From Ruminococcus flavefaciens (GTDB lineage Bacteria > Bacillota > Clostridia > Oscillospirales > Ruminococcaceae), in the NCBI GenBank assembly GCA_004554385.1, contig SFMO01000168.1, forward strand, positions 1 to 7,615: a DNA stretch of 7,615 nucleotides, read 5' to 3'. Each line of letters starts with the position of its first letter. Within the stretch, counting starts at the first letter, position 1. The position numbers and the translations under genes were made by a program. The notes beneath the pieces are model-generated. The model saw nothing but the letters and a program-made list of their open reading frames with translations. It did not search any database and was not told the origin of the DNA. Shown piece by piece: positions 1 through 6,070 of this stretch.

Positions 1-410
1 ATCTCGCCTGTATATGTCAGCGTATCGTCTCCCGAATTGATAAGGTAGAAGGTATAGGCGATATAATTGTCGCCGTTGTGGCTTCCGTTTATCTTATCTA
101 TATTATCAGGAAGATCTTCACCGCTTATGTTTGTCATATCGTAGACGATATCTGCATTGAGAACAGCAATCGATTTATCATATTCGGGGGCTTCCGAAAG
201 CGATAGTCCTTGCTTTACCATATCGTATTTGTTGACCTTTACCGTAAAGCTTCCGAACTTATCATAAAAGTACGATATTCCATAGGCTATTGCAATAATA
301 AGTATAAGAATTATAGCAAGCAGCCCGAGGACTCGCATAATAACTGTATGACGCTTGACCTCTTTCGCGGTTCTTCTGAGTTCAAGGACATCTATAACCT
401 TTTTATCCAC
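1..410 (-). CDS. Uncharacterised single-pass membrane protein, N-terminal part (3' end outside window)
   Basis: Reading leftward from a GTG at 410-408, the frame stays open for 136 codons to the window edge, so the C-terminus is missing. The product begins VDKKVIDVLELRR and has a short basic, probably cytoplasmic N-terminus (residues 1-25). One strongly hydrophobic segment follows at about 26-48 (VLGLLAIILILIIAIAYGI), then a hydrophilic, presumably extracellular region. That region contains FTVKVNKYDMVKQGLSLSE and a stretch near residues 108-126 (GSHNGDNYIAYTFYLINSG) resembling a small beta-rich domain. In-frame stop TAA at 431-429 and an absence of ATG before residue 25 leave GTG as the best start, and a GGAGAG box stands 6 nt upstream. 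The gene follows the EAL-like gene after 30 bp and is probably co-transcribed with it. From memory, similar membrane proteins with this NKYDMVKxGLSLSE block occur in other Firmicutes without a known role. No function is assigned. The opposite-strand frame at 210-626 is judged spurious. Confidence 0.72.
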   Translation of the reverse strand, partial: MDKKVIDVLELRRTAKEVKRHTVIMRVLGLLAIILILIIAIAYGISYFYDKFGSFTVKVNKYDMVKQGLSLSEAPEYDKSIAVLNADIVYDMTNISGEDLPDNIDKINGSHNGDNYIAYTFYLINSGDDTLTYTGE

Positions 411-416
411 ACTGAA

Positions 417-422
417 CTCTCC
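417..422 (-). promoter_or_regulatory. Ribosome binding site fixing the GTG start of the membrane protein gene
   Basis: On the minus strand the sequence reads GGAGAG, then 6 nt (TTCAGT), then GTG at 410-408. It lies inside the 30-bp gap after the EAL-like gene's TGA (443-441). It supports both the unusual start codon and translation of the second operon gene. Confidence 0.6.
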
Positions 423-440
423 AATCCATTAGAAATTTTT

Positions 441-1199
441 TCAAGAATCTGTTCTCCTTCTGACATATCTTTCCGTCATGTACTTTCCCGAAAGGCTTCC
501 TGCGCAGTAAGAGCATTCAAAAGAATACAGCGTTTCCGCCTGTCGGCTGTTAAAAACTCCGTCAGCGACCGGCTCAGAGCCTATATCGTTGACGAAGGAT
601 ATAATAGATTTTACAGCATTGTCTGAGCGTTCACCCCTGCCGATATAATTGGTCACCTCAGGACTAAGCATAACGTAGTCAACGGGATAATCCGAAAGTC
701 GCATCATAGGACATGAAGTTCCTCCGAAATTAGTCAGCATAAAGTGAAAGCCAAGATTTCGCATCACCTGTATTGTGGACGGCACCTGCTCATCTGTTTC
801 AAAGAGAAGCTTCTCTGACAGCTCAAAGCAAATGCGTGTAGTTGGAATCTGATACCGTGAGGCGTAATCCGTAGCAAGCTTTGAGGTACGCTTCTCTCTG
901 AGCATTCTCACCGGAAGGTACACAGAAAGCCAGCCGAAATTCAGTTCACGCTCATAGAATGTCGCATTTGCCTCAAGAGCCTGTACAAGCTCGAGCCTGA
1001 AAAGCTGGTCGGCCTGGTTGGTCATCTCACAGACATCACGGTATTTATCGGGAGAAAGCACTCCCAGTTTAGGAGAGTTCAGCATGGTACGTGACTGAAA
1101 AAAAGCCGTCTGACCGCTTGAGATCTCTCTTATGCTGCGGTAATTAAGCTCAACAGCCCGTAAACCGCCAACAGTGGTCTGAACACCTTTATCTGCCAT
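441..1199 (-). CDS. Degenerate (probably non-catalytic) EAL-domain protein
   Basis: This 252-residue protein covers essentially one EAL fold with no GGDEF, PAS or receiver domain. The order of conserved blocks matches EAL phosphodiesterases: LGVLSPDKY (45-53), LSVYL (91-95), ICFELSE (123-129), MLTNFGG (154-160), VDYVMLS (173-179) and VADGVF (211-216). Active EAL enzymes cleave c-di-GMP using metal-binding Glu, Asn and Asp residues. Here the EAL triplet position is FFQ (33-35), the Asn of LSVNLS is Tyr94, the DDFG aspartates are Thr156-Asn157, the catalytic Lys of the KID block is Met177, and EGVE is DGVF. Only the FELSE glutamate (126) is kept. I infer that it does not hydrolyse c-di-GMP and acts as a binding or scaffold protein, although even ligand binding is doubtful. 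The ATG at 1199 is preceded by an AGAAGGCGG-like ribosome binding site. It is the first gene of a leftward operon with the membrane protein. Confidence 0.8.
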   Translation of the reverse strand: MADKGVQTTVGGLRAVELNYRSIREISSGQTAFFQSRTMLNSPKLGVLSPDKYRDVCEMTNQADQLFRLELVQALEANATFYERELNFGWLSVYLPVRMLREKRTSKLATDYASRYQIPTTRICFELSEKLLFETDEQVPSTIQVMRNLGFHFMLTNFGGTSCPMMRLSDYPVDYVMLSPEVTNYIGRGERSDNAVKSIISFVNDIGSEPVADGVFNSRQAETLYSFECSYCAGSLSGKYMTERYVRRRTDS

Positions 1200-1243
1200 A
1201 TTACCGCCTTCTTTCTTCTTTATATATTTTATATATTTGTTTT

Positions 1244-1272
1244 ATTATACCATAATTACTGTGCAATGTCAA
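1244..1272 (-). promoter_or_regulatory. Consensus sigma-A promoter of the EAL-like operon
   Basis: On the minus strand a perfect TTGACA (1272-1267) is followed by a 17-bp spacer and a perfect TATAAT (1249-1244). A TG one base before the -10 gives an extended -10 (TGGTATAAT). The expected start near 1237 gives a leader of about 38 nt. No operator-like palindrome is evident in it, so expression may be strong and constitutive. Confidence 0.85.
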
Positions 1273-1376
1273 TGAAATAACTATTAATTGTAACAAAAAA
1301 ACTTAAATATCAACTAAAAGTAATTCAAACTTTTTATATACTCAATGTAAAGTTTTGAATATCAGCACTTTCAGCG

Positions 1377-1596
1377 AAAAATTCCGCAAACAACGACCCC
1401 CTCTCGTTACAAGAGGGGGTCGCCATGTTAAAGAGGTTTTTATGAGCCTTTGATGAAATCTTTTATATGAACTCTGACGAACTTTGCCGTCAAAGCACAA
1501 AGCATATCCGAGGTCTCAAAAAAACTGTTATGGAGGAGTAAAAAATGAGAATTTCAAATAGCACACTTTATAAGATTTGTTATACCTTTTGTTTAC
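1377..1596 (-). ncRNA. Putative small regulatory RNA with an anti-Shine-Dalgarno motif
   Basis: A perfect-consensus promoter reading leftward predicts a start near 1596. The first strong downstream structure is the 11-bp hairpin at 1422-1394, followed by TTGTTTG and then TTTTT, so the transcript would be about 200-220 nt. On the minus strand I find no open frame with a ribosome binding site, only fragments such as ATGCTTTGTGCTTTGA. Internal features are the sequence ACTCCTCCAT (1539-1530), complementary to a Shine-Dalgarno region and flanked by U runs (U6 at 1545-1540, U7 at 1524-1518). An 8-bp hairpin (CTTTGACG at 1495-1488 with CGTCAGAG at 1479-1472, one G-U pair) has an 8-nt loop. A C/U-rich single-stranded motif is typical of Firmicute sRNAs that block translation initiation, but that role is inferred. 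I could not match it to a known RNA family. An alternative is a long terminated leader or a 6S-like RNA, though no end-to-end closing stem is evident. Confidence 0.45.
1394..1422 (-). terminator. Strong hairpin, probable terminator of the putative small RNA
   Basis: The arms CGACCCCCTCT and AGAGGGGGTCG pair perfectly over 11 bp around a 7-nt loop. On the minus strand the stem is followed by TTGTTTG, an interrupted U tract. On the plus strand the following bases (CCATGTTAAAG) are not U-rich, so the terminator function points leftward. It would also protect the promoter region from readthrough. Confidence 0.6.
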
Positions 1597-1602
1597 AATT
1601 GC

Positions 1603-1631
1603 ATTATAGCTCATTTATGGTAAACTGTCAA
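1603..1631 (-). promoter_or_regulatory. Perfect consensus sigma-A promoter of the putative small RNA
   Basis: Minus-strand TTGACA (1631-1626), a 17-bp spacer and TATAAT (1608-1603) match the consensus at all 12 positions. No protein gene begins within 350 bp downstream, and a strong hairpin intervenes before the next promoter. This arrangement is what suggests a noncoding RNA gene. Confidence 0.8.
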
Positions 1632-1919
1632 TGTTTTTCTGTAATATTCACATTTTATCAAAATTTTTTGGCATATTAAACAAACGGCGATACTTTCATT
1701 GTTAAATTAAAGCAATTTCTAAATACTATATGTATATTTATTATATTTTTTATAACCAATTTCATCCAATACCAGTAAAAAATAATATTTATTCGCTGAT
1801 ACCCTCAGAAATACGCCCTCACTTACGTATACTATCAAGGGATCTTATATAATAGGAGCCAAAGCTGTGTTTTATCTTTCACAATCCGCATTTTTTGAAC
1901 AAAAAACGTTATTTTTGAG

Positions 1920-1948
1920 TAGACAAGCTGTTTCTGACATGCTATAAT
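1920..1948 (+). promoter_or_regulatory. Promoter of the dockerin-CotH gene
   Basis: TAGACA (1920-1925), a 17-bp spacer and TATAAT (1943-1948) with a TG in the extended -10 position (TGCTATAAT). The expected start near 1955 gives a leader of about 125 nt. A/T-tract inverted repeats lie immediately upstream. Confidence 0.75.
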
Positions 1949-2006
1949 AATAAAAAAAGATACTGTAAATACTTACAAAAAGATAAAAGATATAAAAATC
2001 CCTACC

Positions 2007-2040
2007 TGTGCTCATAAGATAAAAAGCACATTTATTTTTT
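2007..2040 (+). promoter_or_regulatory. Attenuator-like hairpin in the dockerin-CotH leader
   Basis: TGTGCT (2007-2012) pairs with AGCACA (2025-2030) around a 12-nt A-rich loop, and the stem is directly followed by TTTATTTTTT. This is the layout of an intrinsic terminator, but the 6-bp stem is short and AT content is high, so it may be weak or accidental. It lies between the promoter and the ribosome binding site, so partial termination would lower expression of the gene. Confidence 0.3.
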
Positions 2041-2080
2041 GAGAAAAAAGCACTGAAATAATGTAAAACAGGAGGAAAAC

Positions 2081-4771
2081 ATGAAAAAATTCTCTAAGCG
2101 CAAAGCGGCAGCAGGCATTTTATGCCTGGGACTTGTCATGCAGTCAGCAGCCTATCTGCCAGCTACTGCCGAAACCACAAGCAAAGTGACTGTAAACGAG
2201 GTCTGCTCCAAAAACACAATATACAAGGCCGCAGACGGCAGCTGCTACGACTGGATAGAGCTGTACAACAGCGACAGCAGCGAAGCAGACATTTCGGGCT
2301 GGGGCCTGTCAGACAAAGCGGATCAGCCCTACAGATTCACTTTTCCCGACGGCACCTGTATCCCTGCAAAGGGCAGGCTAACTGTTTTCTGCGACAGCAA
2401 CGCAGCTGCTTCAAACAACAGCATAGTCCCCTTCGGTCTGTCATCTACAGGCGAAACTCTTACACTTACCGATAAGCAGGGCAACACTGCACAGACTCTT
2501 ACCTTCGGCGCACTGGCTTCCGACACTTCCTATGGTCAGTACCCCGACGGCAGCGGAGAGTTCTATGAGCTCAGCTGCACCCCCGATAAGGAGAACTCAG
2601 CTCCCGAAGGCTCTGCCGCAGTTCATCTGCCTGCCTTCTCAAAGGACAGCGGTTTCTACGACAGTTCCTTCCAGCTTACACTGACAGCTGACGAGGGCTG
2701 CACAATTTACTACACAATTGACGGCAGCGAGCCTACTTCCGAATCAGAAAAATACACAGCTCCGATAACTGTCAAGGATATGTCAGACACCCAGAACCGT
2801 CTCAGCACCCGAACAGATATTGCTCCCAACGGCGTTGAAGTTCCCCGTGAGAACGTGGACAAGGCAGCAGTGATCCGTGCTGTGGCTGTTGACAGCGAAG
2901 GCCGTGTAAGTCAGTCCGTTACCAAGACATATTTCATCGGCAAGACCAACTCAGGCTATTATCCGAATATGAAGGTAGTCTCACTTGTCACCGATCCCGA
3001 TAACCTCTTCGATTACGAAACAGGCATCTATTGCCTCGGCAAGGCCTATGAGACCGAAAATATGGGCGGAAGAGGAGTGGAGCCGTGGAACCTTATTGCA
3101 AATTACTCAAAAAAAGGAAAAGAATGGGAGCGTCCCGCAAGCTTCACAATGTTCGATAACGGCGAAAAGGTCATAGACCAGAACGTCGGAATACGTATCA
3201 AGGGCGGCTTCTCCCGCAGTCTCCCTCAGAAGAGCTTCACCATATACACCCGCAAGGACTATGGCGCTTCCGAGTTCGATTACGACTTCTTCTCAGGCAA
3301 AGCCACTAAAGCCAAAAACGGCAAGGCGATCAAGAAATACGAAGGCGTCGTTCTGAGAAACGGCGGCAATGACAACTCTACCGCATTCTTCCGTGACAGC
3401 ATAAATCAGAGCCTCATTACTGACAGAAATATTGCTTATCAGGCTACAAGCGAATGCATTGTTTTCCTTGACGGCGAGTTCTGGGGAATATACCAGCTTA
3501 TGGAAAAGCTCGACAAGGGATACATCAGCGAGCACTTCGACGTAAAGAAAAGCGACGTCGCTATCATCAAGAATGGTGAGCTTGACGAGGGTACAGATCA
3601 GGATCTTGCCGACTGGAACGAGCTCGTCAAGGGCGTGAACGAAGGCAGAGTTTCCTATGATGAATTCTGCAGAAAGGTCGATGTACAGAGCTACATAGAT
3701 TATATCGCAGCTCAGATCTACTGGACCAACGCCGACTGGCCTCAGAGAAACCTCTCTGTATGGCGCTCCGATGCACTTGACGAGACCAATCCTTACGCAG
3801 ACGGAAAGTGGAGACCTATCCTCTTCGATACAGAATCCGGACAGGGACTTTACGGCAGCTACGATAAGTCCGCCAATGCCGACTGCTACAGCCGCCTCCG
3901 CCAGCTCAACGACGATTTTGCAAAAATGTTCATAAAGCTTCTCGACAACGAGGATTTTGCTATGCAGTATGCAAGGACCTTCATGGATCTTGCAAACCAC
4001 AACTTCACCACTGACATCACAAAGAAGACAGCACAGAGCTATCAAAACAGCTTCAAGCAGCAGATCCTGGATACCTTTGCAAGATTCCACGCCAACAGCA
4101 TGGGCGGTTCAAACGCTGAAAGACAGCTTGAAAATGCTTACTCTACAGTTATAAACTTCTACGCTCAGCGCTATCAGTATGCAGAGCGCACTACAAGATC
4201 AGCTCTTAAGCTTACCTCAGAGCCCTACACTCTCACAGTGAAGAATTCCTCAGACAAGGGCAGCATAAAGCTGAATACTCTTGATCTTGGCAATACAGAC
4301 CAGTGGAGCGGCAAGTATCACAGCGACTATGATCTCACTCTCACAGCTGTTCCCGCCGAAGAAGGCAGCTTCACACGCTGGAGCATCAGAGGTGCAGAAA
4401 TTGTCGATGGCGACGAGAACTCCCCTGTCATCAAAGTGAAACTCAGCTCAGACGCAGTCGTAAGACCACTCTACGGCGACGAGGAAGAAGAGGAGGAAGT
4501 TATCACAACAGAACCCACAACAGAGGCCCAGCATCCCACAGACCCACACGGCGAAAAGCCGGGTATCCGCGGAGATGTCAACAGCGACGGAAAATTCAAT
4601 GTTGCTGATATCGTAATGCTTCAGAGATGGCTCAGCGGCGACAAGAACACACAGCTCTCCGACTGGAAGTCGGGAGACCTCTGCGAGGATGGTATTATTG
4701 ATCTCTTCGACCTTGTCTCAATGAGAAGAGAGATTCTCAGAAGCATGAATACTCCTGAAAAGCGTAAATAA
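2081..4771 (+). CDS. Secreted dockerin-bearing CotH-family protein (lamin-tail, chitobiase-C, CotH, beta-repeat, dockerin)
   Basis: An 896-residue exported protein. A signal peptide (KKFSKRK, then hydrophobic AAAGILCLGLVM) probably ends after ATA at residue 30. Domains in order: lamin-tail domain about 34-150 (TVNEVCSKN, DWIELYN, ISGWGLSD); chitobiase/hexosaminidase C-terminal-like domain about 185-287 (YYTIDGSEPT at 210-219); CotH domain about 297-595 (VGIRIKGGFSRSLPQKSF, VVLRNGG, FLDGEFWGIYQLMEK, WRPILFDTESGQG); helical region to about 705; beta-repeat domain about 713-799; an acidic run of seven (799-806 region) and a Thr/Pro linker; dockerin about 830-886. CotH proteins in Bacillus spores are atypical protein kinases; catalysis here is inferred and untested. 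The dockerin should plug the protein into a cohesin on a scaffoldin outside the cell. GGAGG stands 5 nt before the ATG. The gene stands alone between its own promoter and terminator, and its GC content is visibly higher than the flanking intergenic DNA. Domain calls are by motif only; the cotH symbol is not used because it denotes the spore-coat protein. Confidence 0.9.
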   Translation: MKKFSKRKAAAGILCLGLVMQSAAYLPATAETTSKVTVNEVCSKNTIYKAADGSCYDWIELYNSDSSEADISGWGLSDKADQPYRFTFPDGTCIPAKGRLTVFCDSNAAASNNSIVPFGLSSTGETLTLTDKQGNTAQTLTFGALASDTSYGQYPDGSGEFYELSCTPDKENSAPEGSAAVHLPAFSKDSGFYDSSFQLTLTADEGCTIYYTIDGSEPTSESEKYTAPITVKDMSDTQNRLSTRTDIAPNGVEVPRENVDKAAVIRAVAVDSEGRVSQSVTKTYFIGKTNSGYYPNMKVVSLVTDPDNLFDYETGIYCLGKAYETENMGGRGVEPWNLIANYSKKGKEWERPASFTMFDNGEKVIDQNVGIRIKGGFSRSLPQKSFTIYTRKDYGASEFDYDFFSGKATKAKNGKAIKKYEGVVLRNGGNDNSTAFFRDSINQSLITDRNIAYQATSECIVFLDGEFWGIYQLMEKLDKGYISEHFDVKKSDVAIIKNGELDEGTDQDLADWNELVKGVNEGRVSYDEFCRKVDVQSYIDYIAAQIYWTNADWPQRNLSVWRSDALDETNPYADGKWRPILFDTESGQGLYGSYDKSANADCYSRLRQLNDDFAKMFIKLLDNEDFAMQYARTFMDLANHNFTTDITKKTAQSYQNSFKQQILDTFARFHANSMGGSNAERQLENAYSTVINFYAQRYQYAERTTRSALKLTSEPYTLTVKNSSDKGSIKLNTLDLGNTDQWSGKYHSDYDLTLTAVPAEEGSFTRWSIRGAEIVDGDENSPVIKVKLSSDAVVRPLYGDEEEEEEVITTEPTTEAQHPTDPHGEKPGIRGDVNSDGKFNVADIVMLQRWLSGDKNTQLSDWKSGDLCEDGIIDLFDLVSMRREILRSMNTPEKRK
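4568..4738 (+). other. Type I dockerin module encoded at the C-terminus of the CotH protein
   Basis: Two calcium-loop/helix repeats are visible. The first, DVNSDGKFNVAD (832-843), has the full ligand pattern D-x-N-x-D-G and a final Asp. The second, DLCEDGIIDLFD (866-877), has Cys868 where Asn or Asp normally sits and Asp at loop position 9. The residues at loop positions 10-11, which steer cohesin choice in other dockerins, are Val-Ala in the first repeat and Leu-Phe in the second, so the module is not internally symmetric. It implies a cohesin-bearing scaffoldin elsewhere in the genome. Confidence 0.88.
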
Positions 4772-4817
4772 ATGCACCTTGGGCACAACTAAGACACCCT
4801 CACTTAACAGAAAAGCA

Positions 4818-4855
4818 AATTACCGAGTCCGGAATTACGGGCTCGGTAATTTTTT
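4818..4855 (+). terminator. Intrinsic terminator of the dockerin-CotH gene
   Basis: AATTACCGAGTCCG (4818-4831) pairs with CGGGCTCGGTAATT (4838-4851) over 14 bp with one G-T pair around a 6-nt loop, ending in a T6 run (4850-4855). It lies 46 bp after the stop codon. It separates this gene from the tetR operon. Confidence 0.92.
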
Positions 4856-4900
4856 GCAACTATACTGCCGCAGGTGCTCACTTCAAAGTTCCATTTCTAC

Positions 4901-4928
4901 TTGACAAATCCGAAATTTCGTGTATAAT
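4901..4928 (+). promoter_or_regulatory. Promoter of the tetR-hydrolase operon
   Basis: TTGACA (4901-4906), a 16-bp spacer and TATAAT (4923-4928). A 10-bp palindrome, CGAAATTTCG (4911-4920), fills most of the spacer and might be a second regulator contact. The predicted start near 4935 falls inside the inverted repeat that follows. Confidence 0.85.
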
Positions 4929-4929
4929 A

Positions 4930-4949
4930 TAATTAAACGTGTTTAATTA
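4930..4949 (+). promoter_or_regulatory. Candidate TetR operator (perfect inverted repeat)
   Basis: TAATTAAAC-GT-GTTTAATTA forms perfect 9-bp arms around a 2-bp centre, 1 bp after the -10 and covering the predicted start site. TetR regulators usually bind such palindromes over their own promoter, so a bound dimer should block this one. The AT-rich arms are a caveat, but the symmetry is complete. Confidence 0.65.
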
Positions 4950-4963
4950 GAAAGGCTGATAAT

Positions 4964-5536
4964 ATGAAACGAGATATCGACAGAACGAAAAAACAGCTTC
5001 TCGAAGCCACAGAAAAGCTAATGACAGGCTGCAGCGATCCATCGGAGGTCACTTCACGTGCCATAACACAGGAGGCGGGTGTCAATCTTGCTATGATAAA
5101 CTACTGCTTCGGCTCGCGGGAAAAGCTTCTCGCACAGGTATTTGACGGACTTATGAAAAAAGCCATGACCGCCGAACCAAAGCTGAAAGCTGCCATGAGC
5201 TCACAGCTTCCGCCGAGAGAAAAGCTCATAGAGCTCCACATATTTATGATGTCGCTGATGCTTAAAAATACAGGCATTGCAAAGGCTGTCACGAAATACA
5301 TTCTCCTCGAAAGAGACCTCATAACAGGCATGGACAGTTTCCCCTTCGTGATTCAGCATTACTGCGGCAAAAAGACCGAGGAGGAGTGCAGACTCATAAC
5401 ATTTCAGCTAACAAGCCTTAATGAGCTTGCCGTCCTCAAATATGAGGAGATCAAACATAATTGCGGCATCGACCTTGCCGAACCGCAGCAGCTCCGTCAG
5501 TTCGTAACCGAGAATATCACACGTTTTCTTATATAG
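4964..5536 (+). CDS. TetR/AcrR-family transcriptional regulator
   Basis: A 190-residue protein, normal length for the family. The N-terminal helix-turn-helix spans about residues 27-56, with the typical pattern SRAITQEAGVNLAMINYCFGS followed by REKLL. The remaining helical region (about 60-190) would be the ligand-binding and dimerisation domain and gives no clue to the ligand. An AGAAAGG ribosome binding site lies 8 nt before the ATG. The gene is first in an operon: its TAG is 15 bp from the start of a hydrolase gene. A perfect inverted repeat at its own start site suggests autorepression, released by a small molecule that may be a substrate of, or related to, the downstream enzyme. No efflux pump gene is adjacent, unlike many TetR loci. 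Confidence 0.88.
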   Translation: MKRDIDRTKKQLLEATEKLMTGCSDPSEVTSRAITQEAGVNLAMINYCFGSREKLLAQVFDGLMKKAMTAEPKLKAAMSSQLPPREKLIELHIFMMSLMLKNTGIAKAVTKYILLERDLITGMDSFPFVIQHYCGKKTEEECRLITFQLTSLNELAVLKYEEIKHNCGIDLAEPQQLRQFVTENITRFLI

Positions 5537-5551
5537 GAAAGGAGAATCGCA

Positions 5552-6067
5552 ATGAGTAAAAAGGCACTTATAGTTATTGATATGCAGAATGACTACCTGT
5601 GGGAGAAAAGAAAAAAGATGTTCACATACAACACATCTGAGCTTACCGACAGCGTAAATCACGCAATACGCAGCTATAAAGAAAAAGGCTGGGACATAAT
5701 CTACATCTCCCAGATCTTTCCCGATATTATTACAAACCGCTGGATAATCGGATTCTCCATAAAAGGCACTGAGGGAGCTGAGCTGTATAACGGTCTTGAC
5801 ATTGTCTCAGACCTTCTGTTCGACAAAAATCTCCCCGACGCATTTACTGCGAAAAAGTTCCGCGAGCACATTGCTTCTCAGGGCTATGACGAAGTGGCAG
5901 TCTGCGGTCTCGACGAGTGCGGATGTGTTGGAGCAACAGCTCTCGGAGCTGTCAGGGCAGGACTGAAGGTGTCACTGCTGAAAAACAGTACAGGCTGCCG
6001 TTTCAAGCCCGAAAAAATGGCAAAACAACATACAAGGCTGACAAAAAGCGGCGTAAACTACATATAA
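5552..6067 (+). CDS. Isochorismatase-superfamily cysteine hydrolase
   Basis: A 171-residue cytoplasmic protein, near the usual size of stand-alone members. The first strand reads ALIVIDMQNDY and supplies Asp10. Lys92 (LLFDKNLPDAF) and Cys125 (CGLDECGCVGATALGA) complete the expected Asp-Lys-Cys triad. The family includes nicotinamidases, ureidoacrylate and biuret hydrolases and isochorismatases, so the chemistry is probably hydrolysis of an amide-like bond. The substrate cannot be read from the sequence, and isochorismatase activity itself is not implied. The ribosome binding site AAAGGAG sits in the 15-bp gap after tetR, so translation and transcription are coupled to the regulator. A terminator follows at once, making this the last gene of the operon. 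Confidence 0.88.
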   Translation: MSKKALIVIDMQNDYLWEKRKKMFTYNTSELTDSVNHAIRSYKEKGWDIIYISQIFPDIITNRWIIGFSIKGTEGAELYNGLDIVSDLLFDKNLPDAFTAKKFREHIASQGYDEVAVCGLDECGCVGATALGAVRAGLKVSLLKNSTGCRFKPEKMAKQHTRLTKSGVNYI

Positions 6068-6070
6068 AAT

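Larger units (their letters stand above)
1200..2080. other. 881-bp AT-rich intergenic region between divergent transcription units
   Basis: No convincing protein gene lies here. It contains the EAL-operon promoter, a putative minus-strand small RNA with its own promoter and terminator (1377-1631), and the promoter and leader of the dockerin gene (1920-2080). At 1324-1359 there is an imperfect inverted repeat (TTCAAACTTT against AAAGTTTTGAA) of unknown role. Between about 1680 and 1890 I see only very AT-rich sequence. Just upstream of the dockerin-gene promoter, T and A runs form overlapping inverted repeats at 1891-1917 (TTTTTTG/CAAAAAA, then CAAAAA/TTTTTG), which could be an UP element, bent DNA or a regulator site. 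Confidence 0.7.

Noticed and set aside
210..626. Plus-strand 138-residue ORF at the left end.
   Set aside because: It crosses two minus-strand coding frames that have clear domain content, ribosome binding sites and a promoter; its own product shows no recognisable features.
1394..1422. GC-rich hairpin as a CRISPR repeat or insertion-sequence end.
   Set aside because: It occurs once only, without spacers, target duplication or transposase; a terminator fits better.
1545..1679. Plus-strand 44-codon ORF starting ATG with a near-perfect GGAGGAG site 6 nt upstream.
   Set aside because: The product is an odd Cys/Phe/Tyr-rich sequence, the frame runs through the perfect minus-strand promoter, no plus-strand promoter is seen before it, and the GGAGGAG is better read as the anti-SD motif of a minus-strand RNA. 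Ribosome profiling could rescue it.
1867..1947. Plus-strand 26-codon GTG ORF with AGGAG upstream, ending inside the dockerin-gene -10 box.
   Set aside because: It is very short, has only a poor -35 match upstream of its TATAAT, and overlaps a better promoter; likely chance.
2081..2180. Lipoprotein signal (lipobox) in the CotH protein because of Cys15 in the signal peptide.
   Set aside because: The residues before Cys15 (GIL) do not fit a lipobox and the hydrophobic segment continues past it; a signal peptidase I site after ATA at residue 30 fits better.
3293..4090. Long minus-strand ORF of 265 residues inside the CotH gene.
   Set aside because: It is antisense to a gene with unambiguous domains; its length follows from the codon bias of the plus-strand frame.
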